Source: Megascapheus bottae (lineage: Eukaryota > Chordata > Mammalia > Rodentia > Geomyidae). From it: a stretch of DNA of 64,000 nucleotides. A model generated the notes under the pieces. That model was not told the origin of the DNA and did no database searches. It saw only the letters and a program-made list of their open reading frames with translations. Below are positions 38,088 to 51,898 of the stretch, in pieces; positions within the stretch are counted from its first letter, which is position 1, and each line of letters opens with the position of its first letter. The DNA lies in contig JANJXV010000159.1 of the NCBI GenBank assembly GCA_024803745.1, positions 1,672,498-1,736,497 on the forward strand, read 5' to 3'. The translations under genes were made by a program, and so were the position numbers.

Positions 38088-41000
38088 GTGTGAATTCAGA
38101 ATGTAGGTGTGTGAAGCCACAGAATGGAGGTGTGTGAATTTATAGAATGAAAGTGTGTGAAGTCATAGAAAGGAGGTGTGTGAACACAGAATTGAGGTGT
38201 GTGAAGTCACAGAATGGAGGTTTGTGAAGTCATAGAATGGAGGTGTGTGAAGTAAGAGAATGGATGTTTCTGAAGTAAGAATGAAGGTGTGTGAAGTCAT
38301 AGAATGGAGATGTGTGAAGTCAAATTGGACGTGTGTGAACTCATAGAATGGAGGTTTGTGAGGTCATGGAATGGTGGTGTTTGAAGTCAAAGAATGGAGG
38401 TGTGTGAAGTGAAACAATAGAGGTGTGTGAAGTCACAGAATGGAGGTGTGTGAAGTCACAGATTGGAAGTGTGTGAAGTCAAAACGGAGGTGGGTGAAGT
38501 CACAGAATGGAGGTGTGTGAAGTCACAGATTGGAAGTGTGTGAAGTCAAAACGGAGGTGGCTGAAGTCACAGAATGGAGGTGTGTGAAGTCATAGATTGG
38601 AAGTGTGTGAAGTCAAAACGGAGGTGTGTGAAGTCACTGAATGGAGGTGTGTGAAGTCAGAGAATGGAGGTGTGTGAAGTCAAAAAGGTGGTGTGTGAAG
38701 TCACAGAATGGATGTGTGTGATTTCATAGAATGGAGCTGTGTGAATTCAGAATGGAGGTGTGTGAAGTCAGAATGGAGGGGTGGGTAGTCAGAATGGAGG
38801 TGTGTGAAGTCACAGAATGGAGGTGTGTAAGTCATAGAATGGAGGTGTGTGAAATCATAAAATGAAGGTGTGTGAAGTCAGAGTGGAGGTGTGTCACGTC
38901 ACAGAATTGAGGTGTGTGAAGTCAGAGAATGGAGGTGTGTGAAGTCAGAATGAAGGTGTGTGAAGTCACAGAAAGGAGGTGTGTGAAGTCAGAGAATGGA
39001 TGTTTGTGAAGTAAGAATGAAGGTGTTTGAATTCATAGAATGGAGTTTTGTGAAGTCACAGAATGGAGGTGTGTGAAGTCATAGAATGGAGGTGTGTGAA
39101 GTCATAGAATTGAGGTGTGTGAAGTCATAGAATGGAGGTGTGTGAAGTCACAGAATGGAGGTGTGTGAAATCACAGAATGGAGGTGTGTGAAGTCAGAAT
39201 GAAGGTGTGTGAAATCACAGAATGGAGGTAAGTGAAGTCAGAGAATGGATGTTTGTGAAGTAAGAATGAAGGTGTTTGAAGTCATAGAGTGGAGGTGTGT
39301 GAAGTCACAGAATGCAGGTGTGTGAAGTCATAAAATGGAGGTGTGTGAACTCATAGAATGGAGGTGTGTGAAGTTAAAATGGAGTTGTGTGAAGTCATAG
39401 AATGGTGGTTTTTGATGTCAACGAATGGAGGTGTGTGAAGTCACAGAATGGAGGTGTGTGAACTCAGAATGGAGGTGTGTGAAGTCACAGAATGGAGGTT
39501 TGTGAAGTCATAGAATGGAAGTGTGTGAAGTCACAGAATGGAGGTTTGTGAACTCCGAATGGAGGTGTGTGAAGTCACAGAATGGAGGTTTTTGAAGTCA
39601 TAGAATGGAGGTGTGTGAAGTCAGACAATGGAGGTGTGTGAAGTCAGAATGAAGGTGTGTGAAGTCACAGAAAGGAGGTGTGTGAAGTCACAGAATGGAT
39701 GTTTGTGAAGTAAGAATGAAGGTGTTTGAAGTCATAGAATGGAGGTGTGTGAAGTCACAGAATGGAGGTGTGTGAAGTCAGAATGGAGGAGTGTGAAGTC
39801 ATAGACTGAGGTGGGAGAAGTCATAGAAAGGAGGTGTGGGAAGTCATAGAATAGAGGAGTGTGAAGTCATAGAGTGGAGGTGAATGAAGTCACAGATTCG
39901 AGGTCTGTGATGTCATAGAATGGAGGTGTGTGAAGTCAGAATGGAGGTGTGTGAAATCACAGAATGAAGATGTGTGAACTCAGAGAATGGAGTTGTGTGA
40001 CGTCACAATGGAAGAGTGTGAAGTCATAGAATGGAGGTGTGAGAAGTCACAGAATGGAGGTGTGTGAAGTCATAAAATGAAGGTGTGTGAAGTCAGAATG
40101 GAGGTGTGTGAAGTCACAGAATGGAGGTGTGTGAAGTCAAAAAGGTGATGTGTGAAGTCACAGAAAGGAGGTGTGTGAATTCATAGTATGGAGGTGTGTG
40201 AAATCACAGAATGGAGTTTTGTGAAGTCACAGAATGGAGCTGTGTGAATTCAGAACGGAGGTGTGTGAAGTCATAGAATGGAGGTGTGTGAAGTCAGAAT
40301 GGAGGTGTGTGAAGTCAGAATGGAGGTGTGTGAAGTCACAGAATTGAGGTGTGTGAAGTCACAGAATGGAGGTGTGTGAAGTCAGAATGAAGGTGTGTGA
40401 AATCACAGAATGGAGGTGTGGGAAGTCACAGAATGGATGTTTGTGAAGTAAGAATGAAGGTGTTTGAAGTCATAGAGTGGAGGTGTGTGAAGTCACAGAA
40501 TGGAGGTGTGTGAAGTCATAGAATGGAGGTGTGTGAAGTCATAGAATTGAGGTGTGTGAAGTCATAGAATGGAGGTGTGTGAAGTCATAAAATGGAGGTG
40601 TGTGAACTCATAGAATGGAGATGTGTGAAGTTAAAATGGAGTTGTGTGAAGTCATAGAATGGTGGTTTTTGATGTCAACGAATGGAGGTGTGTGAAGTCA
40701 GAGAATGGAGGTGTGTGAACTCAGAATAGAGGTGTGTGAAGTCACAGAATGGAGGTTTGTGAAGTCATAGAATGGAGGTGTGTGAAGTCAGAGAATGGAT
40801 GTTTCTGAAGTAAGAATGAATGTGTGTGAAGTCACAGAATGGAGGTGTGTGAAGTCAAATTGGAGGTGTGTGAACTCATAGAATGGAGGTGTGTGAACTC
40901 ATAGAATGGAGTGTGTGAAGTCATGGAATGGAGGTGTGTGAAGTAAGAATGAAGGTTTTGAAGTCATAGAGTGGAGGTGTGTGAAGTCACAGAATGGAGG

Positions 41001-44000
41001 TGTATGAAGTGAAACAATAGAGGTGTGTGAAGTCACAGAATGGAGGTGTGTGAAGTCACAGAATGGAAGTGTGTGAAGTCAAAACGGAGGTGTGTGAAGT
41101 CACAGAATGGAGGTGTGTGAAGTCACAGAATGGAGGTGTGTGAAGTCATAGAATGGAGGTGTGTGAAATCATAGAATGGAGGTATGTGAAGTCAGAATGG
41201 AGGTGTGTGAAGTCACAGAATGGAGGTGTGTGAAGTCACAGAATGGAGGTGTGTGAAGTCAGAATGAAGGTGTGTGAAATCACAGAATGGACGTGTGTGA
41301 AGTCACAGAATGGAGGTGTGTGAAGTAAGAATGAAGGTGTTTGAAGTCATAGAGTGGAGGTGTGTGAAGTCACAGAATGGAGGTGTGTGAAGTCAGATTG
41401 GAGGTGTGTGATATCACAGAATGGAGGTGTGTGAAGTCAAAGAATGGAGGTGTGTGAAGTCATAAAATGGAGGTGTGTGAACTCATAGAATGGAGGTGTG
41501 TGAAGTCAAAATGGAGTTGTGTGAAGTCATAGAATGATGTTTTTTGATATCAACGAATGGAAGTGTGTGAAGTCATAGAATGGAGGTGTGTGAAGTCAGA
41601 TTGGAGGTATGTGAAATCACAGAATGGCGGTGTGTGAAGTCACAGAATGGAGGTGTGTAAACTCAGAATGTAGGTGTGTGAAGCCACAGAATGGAGGTGT
41701 GTGAAGTCATAGAATGGAAGTGTGTGAAATCATAGAATGGAGGTGTGTGAAGTCACAGAATTGAGGTGTGTGAAGTCAGAATGGAGGTGTGTGAAGTCAG
41801 AATGGAGGTGAGTGAAGTCATAGAATGGAGGTGTGTGATGTCATAGAATAGAGGTCTGTGAACTCAGAATGGAGGTTTGTGAAGTCATAGAATGGAGGTG
41901 TGTGAACTCAGAATGGAGGTGTGTGAAGTCACAGAATGGAGGTGTGTGAAGTCACAGATTGGAATTGTGTGAAGGCAAAACGGAGGCGTGTGAAGTCACA
42001 GAATGGAGGTGTGTTAAGTCACAGAATGGAGGTGTGTGAACTCAAAAAGGTGGTGTGTGAAGTCACAGAATGGATGTGTGTGAATTCATAGAATGGAGCT
42101 GTGTGAAGTCAGAATGGAGGTGTGTGAAGTCAGAATGGAGGGGTGTGAAGTCAGATTGGAGGTGTGTGAAGTCGCAGAATGGAGGTGTGTGAAGTCATAG
42201 AATGGAGGTGTGTGAAATCATAGAATGGAGGTGTGTGAAGTCAGAATGGAGGTGTGTCAAGTCACAGAATTGAGGTGTGTGAAGTCAGAGAATGGAGGTG
42301 TGTGAAGTCAGAATGAAGGTGTGTGAAGTCACAGAAAGGAGGTGTGTGAAGTCACAGAATGGATGTTTGTGCAGTAAGAATGAAGTCATAGAATGGAGGT
42401 GTGTGAAGTCACAGAATGGAGGTCTGTGAAGTCATAGAATGGAGGAGTGTGAGGTCATAGAATTGAGGTGTGTGAAGTCATAGAATGGAGGTGTGTGAAG
42501 TCACAGAATGGAGGTGTGTGAAGTCAGAATGGAGGTGTGTGAAGTCATAGACTGAGGTGGGTGAAGTCATAGAAAGGAGTTGTGGGAAGTCATAGAATGG
42601 AGGAGTGTGAAGTCATAGAGTGGAGGTGAGTGAAGTCACAGATTCGAGGTCTGTTATGTCATAGAATGGAGGTGTGTGAAGTAAGAATGGAGGTGTGTGA
42701 AATCATAGAATGGAGATGTGTGAACACACAGAATGGAGTTGTGTGACGTCACAATGGAAGAGTGTGAAGTCATAAAATGAAGGTGTGTGAAGTCAGAATG
42801 GAGGTATGTGAAGTCACAGAATGGAGGTGTGTGAACTCAGAATGGAGGTGTGTGAAGTCATAGATGGAGGTGTGTGTAGTCATAGTATGGAGGTGTGTGA
42901 AATCACAGAATGGAGTTTTGTGAAGTCACAGAATGGAGCTTTGTGAAGTCAGAACGGAGGTGTGTGAAGTCATAGAATGGAGGTGTGTGAAGTCAGAATA
43001 GAGGTGGGTGAACTCATAGAATGGATGTGTGTGAAGTCACAATGGAGGTGTGTGAAGTCATAGAATTTAGGTGTGTGAAGTCACAAAATGGAGGTGTGTG
43101 AAGTCATAGAATGGAGGTGTGTGAAGTCATAGAATGGAGGTGTGTGAAGTCAGAATGGAGGTGTGTGAAGTCACAGAATTGAGGTGTGTGAAGTCACAGA
43201 ATGGAGGTGTGTGAAGTCAGAATGAAGGTGTGTGAAATCACAGGATGGAGGTGTGTGAAGTCACAGAATGGATGTTTGTGAAGTAAGAATGAAGGTGTTT
43301 GAAGTCATAGAGTGGAGGTGTGTGAAGTCACAGAATGGAGGTGTGTGAAGTCATAGAATGGAGGTGTATGAAATCATAGAATTGAAGTGTGTGAAGTCAT
43401 AGAATGGAGGTGTGTGAAGTCATAAAATGGAGGTGTGTGAACTCATAGAATGGAGGTGTGTGAAGTTAAAATGGAGTTGTGTGAAGTCATAGAATGGTGG
43501 TTTTGATGTCAACGAATGGAGGTGTGTGAAGTCACAGAATGGAGGTTTGTGAAGTCATAGAATGGAGGTGTGTGAAGTCAGAGAATGGATGTTTCTGAAG
43601 TAAGAAGGAATGTGACTGAAGTCATAGAATGGAGGTGTGTGAAGTCAAATTGGATGTGTGTGAACTCATAGAATGGAGGTGTGTGAACTCATAGAATGGA
43701 GGTGAGTGAAGTCATGGAATGGAGGTGTGTGAAGTCAAAGAATGGAGGTGTGTGAAGTGAAACAATAGAGGTGTGTGAAGTCACAGAATGGAGGTGTGTG
43801 AAGTCACAGAATGGAAGTGTGTGAAGTCAAAACGGAGGTGTGTGAAGTCACAGAATGGAGGTGTGTGAAGTCACAGAATGGAGGTGTGTGAAGTCATAGA
43901 ATGGAGGTGTGTGAAATCATAGAATGGAGGTATGTGAAGTCAGAATGGAGGTGTGTGAAGTCACAGAATGGAGGTGTGTGAAGTCACAGAATCGAGGTGT

Positions 44001-47000
44001 GTGAAGTCAGAATGAAGGTGTGTGAAGTCACAGAATGGAGGTGTGTGAAGTCACAGAATGGAGGTGTGTGAAGTAAGAATGAAGGTGTTTGAAGTCATAG
44101 AGTGGAGGTGTGTGAAGTCACAGAATGGAGGTGTGTGAAGTCAGAATGGAGGTGAGTGAAGTCATAGAATGGAGGTGTGTGAAGTCATAAAATGGAGGTG
44201 TGTGAACTCATAGAATGGAGGTGTGTGAAGTCAAAATGGACTTGTGTGAAGTCATAGAATGATGTTTTTTGATATCAACGAATGGAAGTGTGTGAAGTCA
44301 TAGAATGGAGGTGTGTGAAGTCAGATTGGAGGTATGTGAAATCACAGAATGGAGGTGTGTGAAGTCACAGAATGGAGGTGTGTAAACTCAGAATGTAGGT
44401 GTGTGAAGCCACAGAATGGAGGTGTGTGAAGTCATAGAATGGAAGTGTGTGAAATCATAGAATGGAGGTGTGTGAAGTCACAGAATTGAGGTGTGTGAAG
44501 TCAGAATGGAGGTGTGTGAAGTCAGAATGGAGGTGAGTGAAGTCATAGAATGGAGGTGTGTGATGTCATAGAATAGAGGTCGGTGAACTCAGAATGGAGG
44601 TTTGTGAAGTCATAGAATGGAGGTGTGTGAACTCAGAATGGAGGTGTGTGAAGTCACAGAATGGAGGTGTGTGAAGTCAGAGAATGGATGATTCTGAAGT
44701 AAGAATGAAGGTGTGTGAAGTCATATAATGGAGATGTGTGAAGTCAAATTGGAGGTGTGTGAACTCATAGAATGGAGGTGTGTGAACTCATAGAATGGAG
44801 GTTTGTGACATCATGGAATGGCAGTGTGTGAAGTCAAAGAATGGAGGTGTGTGAAGTGAAACAATAGAGGAGTGTGAAGTCACAGAATGGAGGTGTGTGA
44901 AGTCACAGATTGGAATTGTGTGAAGGCAAAACGGAGGCGTGTGAAGTCACAGAATGGAGGTGTGTTAAGTCACAGAATGGAGGTGTGTGAAGTCAAAAAG
45001 GTGGTGTGTGAAGTCACAGAATGGATGTGTGTGAATTCATAGAATGGAGCTGTGTGAAGTCAGAATGGAGGTGTGAAGTCAGAATGGAGGGGTGTGAAGT
45101 CAGATTGGAGGTGTGTGAAGTCGCAGAATGGAGGTGTGTGAAGTCATAGAATGGAGGTGTATGAAATCATAGAATGGAGGTGTGTGAAGTCAGAATGGAG
45201 GTGTGTCAAGTCACAGAATTGAGGTGTGTGAAGTCAGAGAATGGAGGTGTGTGAAGTCAGAATGAAGGTGTGTGAAGTCACAGAAAGTAGGTGTGTGAAG
45301 TCACAGAATGGATGTTTGTGCAGTAAGAATGAAGGTGTTTGAAGTCATAGAATGGAGGTGTGTGAAGTCACAGAATGGAGGTGTGTGAAGTCATAGAATG
45401 GAGGTGTGTGAGGCCATAGAAATGAGGTGTGTGAAGTCATAGAATGGAGGTGTGTGAAGTCACAGAATGGAGGTGTGTGAAGTCAGAATGGAGGTGTGTG
45501 AAGTCATAGACTGAGGTGGGTGAAGTCATAGAAAGGAGTTGTGGGAAGTCATAGAATGGAGGAGTGTGAAGTCATAGAGTGGAGGTGAGTGAAGTCACAG
45601 ATTCGAGGTCTGTTATGTCATAGAATGGAGGTGTGTGAAGTAAGAATGGAGGTGTGTGAAATCATAGAATGGAGATGTGTGAACACATAGAATGGAGTTG
45701 TGTGACGTCACAATGGAAGAGTGTGAAGTCATAAAATGAAGGTGTGTGAAGTCAGAATGGAGGTATGTGAAGTCACAGAATGGAGGTGTGTGAACTCAGA
45801 ATGGAGGTGTGTGAAGACATAGATGGAGGTGTGTGAAGTCATAGTATGGAGGTGTGTGAAATCAAAAAATGGAGTTTTGTGAAGTCACAGAATGGAGCTG
45901 TGTGAAGTCAGAACGGAGGTGTGTGAAGTCATAGAATGGAGGTGTGTGAAGTCAGAATGGAGGTGGGTGAACTCATAGAATGGAGGTGTGTGAAGTCACA
46001 ATGGAGGTGTGTGAAGTCATAGAATTTAGGTGTGTGAAGTCACAAAATGGAGGTGTGTGAAGTCGTAGAATGGAGGTGTGTGAAGTCATAGAATGGAGGA
46101 GTGTGAAGTCAGAATGGAGGTGTGTGAAGTCACAGAATTGAGGTGTGTGAAGTCACAGAATAGAGGTGTGTGAAGTCAGAATGAAGGTGTGTGAAATCAC
46201 AGAATGGAGGTGTGTGAAGTCACGGAATGGATGTTTGTGAAGTAAGAATGAAGGTGTTTGAAGTCATAGAGTGGAGGTGTGTGAAGTCACAGAATGGAGG
46301 TGTGTGAAGTCATAGAATGGAGGTGTGTGAAGTCATAGAATTGAAGTGTGTGAAGTCATAGAATGGAGGTGTGTGAAGTCATAAACTGGCGGTGTGTGAA
46401 CTCATAGAATGGAGGTGTGTGAAGTTAAAATGGAGTTGTGTGAAGGCATAGAATGGTGGTTTTGATGTCAACGAATGGAGGTGTGTGAAGTCACAGAATG
46501 GAGGTGTGTGAACTCAGAATAGAGGTGTGTGAAGTCACAGAATGGAGGTTTGTGAAGTCATAGAATGGAGGTGTGTGAAGTCAGAGAATGGATGTTTCTG
46601 AAGTAAGAAGGAATGTGTGTGAAGTCATAGAACGGAGGTGTGTGAAGTCAAATTGGATGTGTGTGAACTCATAGAATGGAGGTGTGTGAACTCATAGAAT
46701 GGAGGTGAGTGAAGTCATGGAATGGAGGTGTGTGAAGTCAAAGAATGGAGGTGTGTGAAGTGAAACAATAGAGGTGTGTGAAGTCACAGAATGGAGGTGT
46801 GTGAAGTCACAGAATGGAAGTGTGTGAAGTCAAAACGGAGGTGTGTGAAGTCACAGAATGGAGGTGTGTGAAGTCACAGAATGGAGGTGTGTGAGTCAAA
46901 AAGTTGGTGTGTGAAGTCACAGAATGGAGGTGTGTGAAGTCATAGAATGGAGGTGTGTGAAGTCACAGAATGGAGGTGTGTGAAGTCAGAATGAAGGTGT

Positions 47001-49714
47001 GTGAAGTCACAGAATGGAGGTGTGTGAAGTCACAGAATGGATGTTTGTGAAGTAAGAATGAAGGTGTTTGAAGTCATAGAGTGGAGGTGTGTGAAGTCAC
47101 AGAATGGAGGTGTGTGAAGTCATAGAATGGACGTCTGTGAAGTCATAGAATTGAGGTTTGTGAAGTCATAGAATGGAGGTGTGTGAAGTCATAAAATGGA
47201 GGTGTGTGAACTCATAGAATGGAGGTGTGTGAAGTCAAAACTTAGTTGTGTAAAGTCATAGAATGGTGTTTTTTGATGTCAACGAATGGAGGTGTGTGAA
47301 GTCATAGAATGGAGGCGTGTGAAGTCAGATTGGAGGTGTGTGAAATCACAGATTGGAGGTGTGTGAAGTCACAAAATGGAGTTGTGTGAACTCAGAATGT
47401 AGGTGTGTGAAGCCACAGAATGGAGGTGTGTGAAGTCATAGAATGGAAGTGTGCGAAATCACAGAATGGAGGTGTGTGAAGTCACAGACTTAACGTGTGT
47501 GAAGTCAGAATGCAGGTGTGTGAAGTCAGAATGGAGGTGAGTTAAGTCATAGAATGGAGGTGTGTGAAGTCATAGAATGGAGGTCTGTGAACTCAGAATG
47601 GAGGTGTGTGAAGTCATAGAATGGAGGTGTGTGGAATCACAGAATGGAGGTGTGTGAAGTCATAGAATGGAGGTGTGTGAAGTCATAAAATGGAGGTGTG
47701 TGAATTCATAGAATGGAGGTGTGTGAAGTCACACTGGAGTTGTGTGAAGTCATATAATGGTTGTTTTTGATGTCAACGAATGGAGGTGTGTGAAGTCATA
47801 GAATGGAGGTGTGTGAAGTCAGATTGGAGGTGTGTGAAATCACAGAATGGAGGTGTGTCAACTCAGAAATGAGGTGTGTGAAGTCATAGAATGGAGGTGT
47901 GTGAAGTCATAGAATGGAAGTGTGTGAAATCATACAATGGAGGTGTGTGAAGTCAAAGAACTGAGGTGTGTGAAGTCAGAATGGAGGTGTGTGAAGTCAG
48001 AATGGAGGTGTGTGAAGTCATAGAATGGAAGTGTGTGAAGTCATAGAATGGAGGTCTGTGAACTCAGAATGGGGGTTTGTGAAGTCATAGAATGGAGGTG
48101 TGTGAAATCACAGAATGGAGGTGTGTGAATTCATAGAATGGAGGTGTGTGAAATCATAGGATCGAGGTGTGTGAAGTCACAGAATGGAGGTGTGTGAAGT
48201 CACATAATGGAGGTGTGTGAAGTCACAGAATGGAGGTGTGTGAACACAGAATGGAGGTGTGTGAAGCCACAGAATGGAGGTTTGTGAAGTCACAGAATGG
48301 ATGTGTGTGAAGTCACATAATGGAGGTGTGTGAAGTCACAGAATGGAGGTGTGTGAACACAGAATGGAGGTGTGTGAAGCCACAGAATGGAGGTTTGTGA
48401 AGTCACAGAATGGAGATGTGTGAAGTCAATTTGAAGGTGTGTGAACTCATAGAATGGAGGTGTGTGAACTCATAGAATGGATGTTTGTGAAGTCTGGAAT
48501 GGCGCTGTGTGAAGTCAAAGAATGGTGGTGTGTGAAGTGAAACAATAGAGGTGTGTGAAGTCACAGCATGGAGGTGTGTGAAGTCACAGATTGGAAGTGT
48601 GTGAAGGCAAAACGGAGGTGTGTGAAGTCACAGAATGGAGGTGTGTGAAGTCACAGAATGGAGGTGTGTGAAGTCAAAAAGGTGATGTGTGAAGTCACAG
48701 AAAGGAGGTGTGTGAATTCATAGAATGGAGCTTTGTGAAGTCAGAATGGAGGTGTGTGAAGTCAGAATGGAGGTGTGTGAAGTCACAGAATGGAGGTGTG
48801 TGAAGTCATAGAATGGAGGTGTGTGAAATCATAGAATGGAGGTGTGTGAAGTCAGAATGGAGGTGTGTCAAGTCACAGAATTGAGGTGTGTGAAGTCAGA
48901 GAATGGAGGTGTGTGAAGTCAGAATGAAGGTGTGTGAAGTCACAGAAAGGAGGTGTGTGAAGTCACAGTATGGATGTTTCTGAAGTAAGAATGAAGGTGT
49001 TTGAAGTCATAGAATGGAGGTGTGTGAAGTCAAAGAATGGAGGTGTGTGAAGTCATAGAATGTAGGTGTGTGAAGTCATAGAATTGAGGTGTGTGAATCA
49101 TAGAATAGAGGTGTGTGAAGTCACAGAATGGAGATATGTGAACACATAGAATGGAGTTGTGTGACGTCACAATGGAAGTGTGTGAAGTCACAGAATGGAG
49201 GTGTGAGAAGTCACAGAATGGAGGTGTGTGAAGTCATAAAATGAAGTTGTGTGAAGTCAGAATGAAGGTGTGTGAAGTCACAGAATGGAGGTGTGTGAAC
49301 TCAGAATGGAGGTGTGTGAAGTCATAGATGGAGGTGTGTGAAGTCATAGTATGGAGGTGTGTGAAATCACAGAATGGAGTTTTGTGAAGTCACAGAATGG
49401 AGCTGTGTGAAGTCAGAAGGGAGGTTTGTGAAGTCATAGAATGGAGGTGTGTGAAGTCAGAATGGAGGTGTGTGAACTCATAGAATGGAGGTGTGTGAAG
49501 TCACAATGGAGGTGTGTGAAGTCATAGAATGGAGGTGTGTGAAGTCACAGAATGGAGGTGTGTGAATTCATAGAATGGAGGTGTGTGAAGTCATAGAATG
49601 GAGGTGTGTGAAGTCATAGAATGGAGGTGTGTGAATTCATAGAATGGAGGTGTGTGAAGTCCAAGAATGGAGGTGTGTGAAGTCAAAGAATGGAGGTGTG
49701 TGAAGTCACAGAAT
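38088..49714 (+). repeat. LTR-free higher-order satellite, 11.6 kb
   Basis: Only monomers. GAGTTTTG markers at 40214, 42913, 45872 and 49377 give unit lengths of about 2.7, 2.96 and 3.5 kb. TTGATATCAA-type monomers at about 41541 and 44266 (2725 bp apart) and GGTTTTGATGTC monomers at about 43501 and 46460 (2959 bp apart) support a unit near 2.7-3 kb with indels. At 38,450-38,620 a short string, CACAGATTGGAAGTGTG then AAAACGGAGGTG, occurs three times at close spacing, a local amplification. Segment 39.2-43.5 kb matches 54.1-58.6 kb. No gene is seen. Confidence 0.85.
39190..43560 (+). repeat. LTR-free block duplicated at 54.1-58.6 kb, first copy
   Basis: The rare string GGAGGTAAGTGAAGTC at about 39224 recurs at 54115 (offset 14,891). 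The next GAGTTTTG marker keeps nearly that offset (40214 and 55104). Later landmarks (42913 and 58030; 43501 and 58618) are offset by a further 226 bp, so one copy has an indel, probably a loss near 41.95 kb here where GTCACAGATTGG follows early. Ends are approximate. Confidence 0.75.
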
Positions 49715-49720
49715 GGAGGT

Positions 49721-50039
49721 TGCCGGGGCCAACCGGCGGCAAACCAGGGTTCGCAGATTGGGGTTCCTTAAATCGGGGGCAAGGACTAGCAAGAAATAGA
49801 AGAGAGACAGACACAGCGGGTCCGGGATGTCCACAGTCCATGTAAAGATTGCCGAGACTGCCGGTTTATTTTCCACTCCCCCTTCTTCCCTCCTCCTGAC
49901 CCAGGGAACCTCCAGGTGTTACATTCATATGGTAATTCTCAGGTCATTTGCATAGAATAGGGCCAGAAAGCAATACGACAATAAAGCCATCGTCTGATGC
50001 AAGCCAAGGTAGAGTTTGATTCCACTCTGGCTCACAACA
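49721..50039 (-). mobile_element. Solo ERV LTR, copy 11
   Basis: Full length, 319 bp, GGAGGT at 49715-49720 and 50040-50045. TGCCGGGG, CTTCTTCCC type, but it carries CCATGTAAAG like copies 4-10, so it looks intermediate or converted. Private changes: CCTTAAATCGG (near 49769), TGTCCACAG and CAATACGAC. GGTAGAG is shared only with copy 12. The GAGTTTTG marker is 344 bp upstream, as for copy 14. Confidence 0.82.
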
Positions 50040-50045
50040 GGAGGT

Positions 50046-51567
50046 GTGTGAAGTCACAGAATTGAAGTGTGTGAAGTCAAAATGGAGGTGTGTGAAGTCA
50101 CAGAATGGAAGTCTGTGAAGACACAGAATAGAGGTGTGTGAAGTCAGAATGGAGGTGTGTGAAGTCAGAATGGAGGTGTGTGAAATCATAGAATGGAGGT
50201 GTGTGAAGCCACAACGCAGGTGTGTGCACTCATGGAATGAAGGTGTGTGAAGTAAAAGTGAAGGTGTGTGAAGTCATAGAATGGAGGTGTGTGAAGTCAT
50301 AGAATGGAGGTGTGTGAAGTCACAGAATGGAGGTGTGTGAAGTCATAGAATGGAGGTGTGTGAAGTCACAGAATGGAGGTGTGTGAAGTCATAGAATGGA
50401 GGTGTGTGAAGTCATAGAATGGAGACGTGTGAAGTAATAGAATGGAGGACTGTGAACTCAGAATTGAGGTTTGTGAAGTCATAGAATGGAGGTGTGTGAA
50501 GTCACAGAATGGAGGTGTGTGAAGTCATAGAATGGAGGTGTGTGAAGTCATAAAATGGAGGTGTGTGAATTCATAGAATGGAGGTGTGTGAAGTCACAAT
50601 GGAGTTGTGTGAAGTCATAGAATGGTTGTTTTTGATGTCAACGAATGGAGGTGTGTGAAGTCATAGAATGGAGGTGTGTGAAGTCATAGAATGGAGGTGT
50701 GTGAAATCATAAAATGGAAGTGTGTGAAGTAAAAGAATTGAGGTGTGTGAAGTCAGAATGGAGGTCTGTGAACTCAGAATGGAGGTGTGTGAAGTCACAG
50801 AATGGAGGTGTGTGAACTCAGAATGGAGGTGTGTGAAGTCACAGAATGGAGGTTTGTGAAGTCATAGAATGGAGGTGTGTGAAGTCAGAGAATGGATGTT
50901 TCTGAAGTAAGAACGGAGGTGTGTCAACTCATAGAATGGAGGTGTGTGAAGTCAAATTGGAGGTGTGTGAAGTCAAAGAATGGAGGTGTGTGAAGTGAAA
51001 CAATAGAGGTGTGTGAAGTCACAGAATGGAGGTGTGTGAAGTCACAGAATGGAAGTGTGTGAAGTCAAAACGGAGGAGTGTGAAGTCACAGAATGGAGGT
51101 GTGTGAAGTCATAGAATGGAGGTGTGTGAAGTCCAAAAGGTGGTGTGTGAAGTCACAGAATGGAGGTGTGTGAAGTCATAATGGAGGTGTGTGAAATCAC
51201 AGAATGGAGGTGTGTGAATTCATAGAACGGAGGTGTGTGAAGTCATAGGATCGAGGTGTGTGAAGTCACAGAGTGGAGGTGTGTGAAGTCACAGAATGGA
51301 GGTGTGTGAAGTCACAGAATGCAGGTGTGTGAACTCAGAATGGAGGTGTGTCAAGTCACAGAATTGAGGTGTGTGAAGTCATAGAATGGAGGTGTGTGAA
51401 GTCAGAATGGAGGTGTGTGAACTCATAGAATGGAGGTGTGTGAAGTCACAATGGAGGTGTGTGAAGTCATAGAATGGAGGTGTGTAAATTCATAGAATGG
51501 AGGTGTGTGAAGTCCAAGAATGGAGGTGTGTGAAGTCAAAGAATGGAGGTGTGTGAAGTCACAGAAT
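50046..51567 (+). repeat. Satellite between LTR 11 and LTR 12
   Basis: Only monomers, in the same variant order as the right flanks of LTRs 2 and 3 (GTGTGCACTCATGG at about 50223, then GGACTGTGAACTC, then a TTTTTGATGTCAACG monomer at about 50630). The unit is short (LTR spacing 1853 bp), so part of the longer unit has been deleted. No gene is seen. Confidence 0.8.
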
Positions 51568-51573
51568 GGAGGT

Positions 51574-51892
51574 TGCCGGGGCCAACCGGCGGCAAACCAG
51601 GGTTCGCAGATTGGGGTTCCTGAAATCGGGGGCAAGGACTAGCAAGAAATAGAAGAGAGACAGACACAGCGGGTCCGGGATGTCCGCAGTCCAGGTAAAG
51701 ATTGCCGAGACTGCCGGTTTATTTTCCACTCCCCCTTCTTCCCTCCTCCTGACCCAGGGAACCTCCAGGTGTTACATTCATATGGTAATTCTCAGGTCAT
51801 TTGCATAGAATAGGGCCAGAAAGCAATAAGACAATAAAGCCATCGTCTGATGCAAGCCAAGGTAGAGTTTGATTCCACTCTGGCTCACAACA
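51574..51892 (-). mobile_element. Solo ERV LTR, copy 12
   Basis: Full length, 319 bp, GGAGGT on both sides (51568-51573 and 51893-51898). TGCCGGGG, CCAGGTAAAG, CTTCTTCCC, AACCTCC. Shares GGTAGAG with copy 11, so the two are sisters apart from the conversion-like patch in copy 11. Confidence 0.82.
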
Positions 51893-51898
51893 GGAGGT

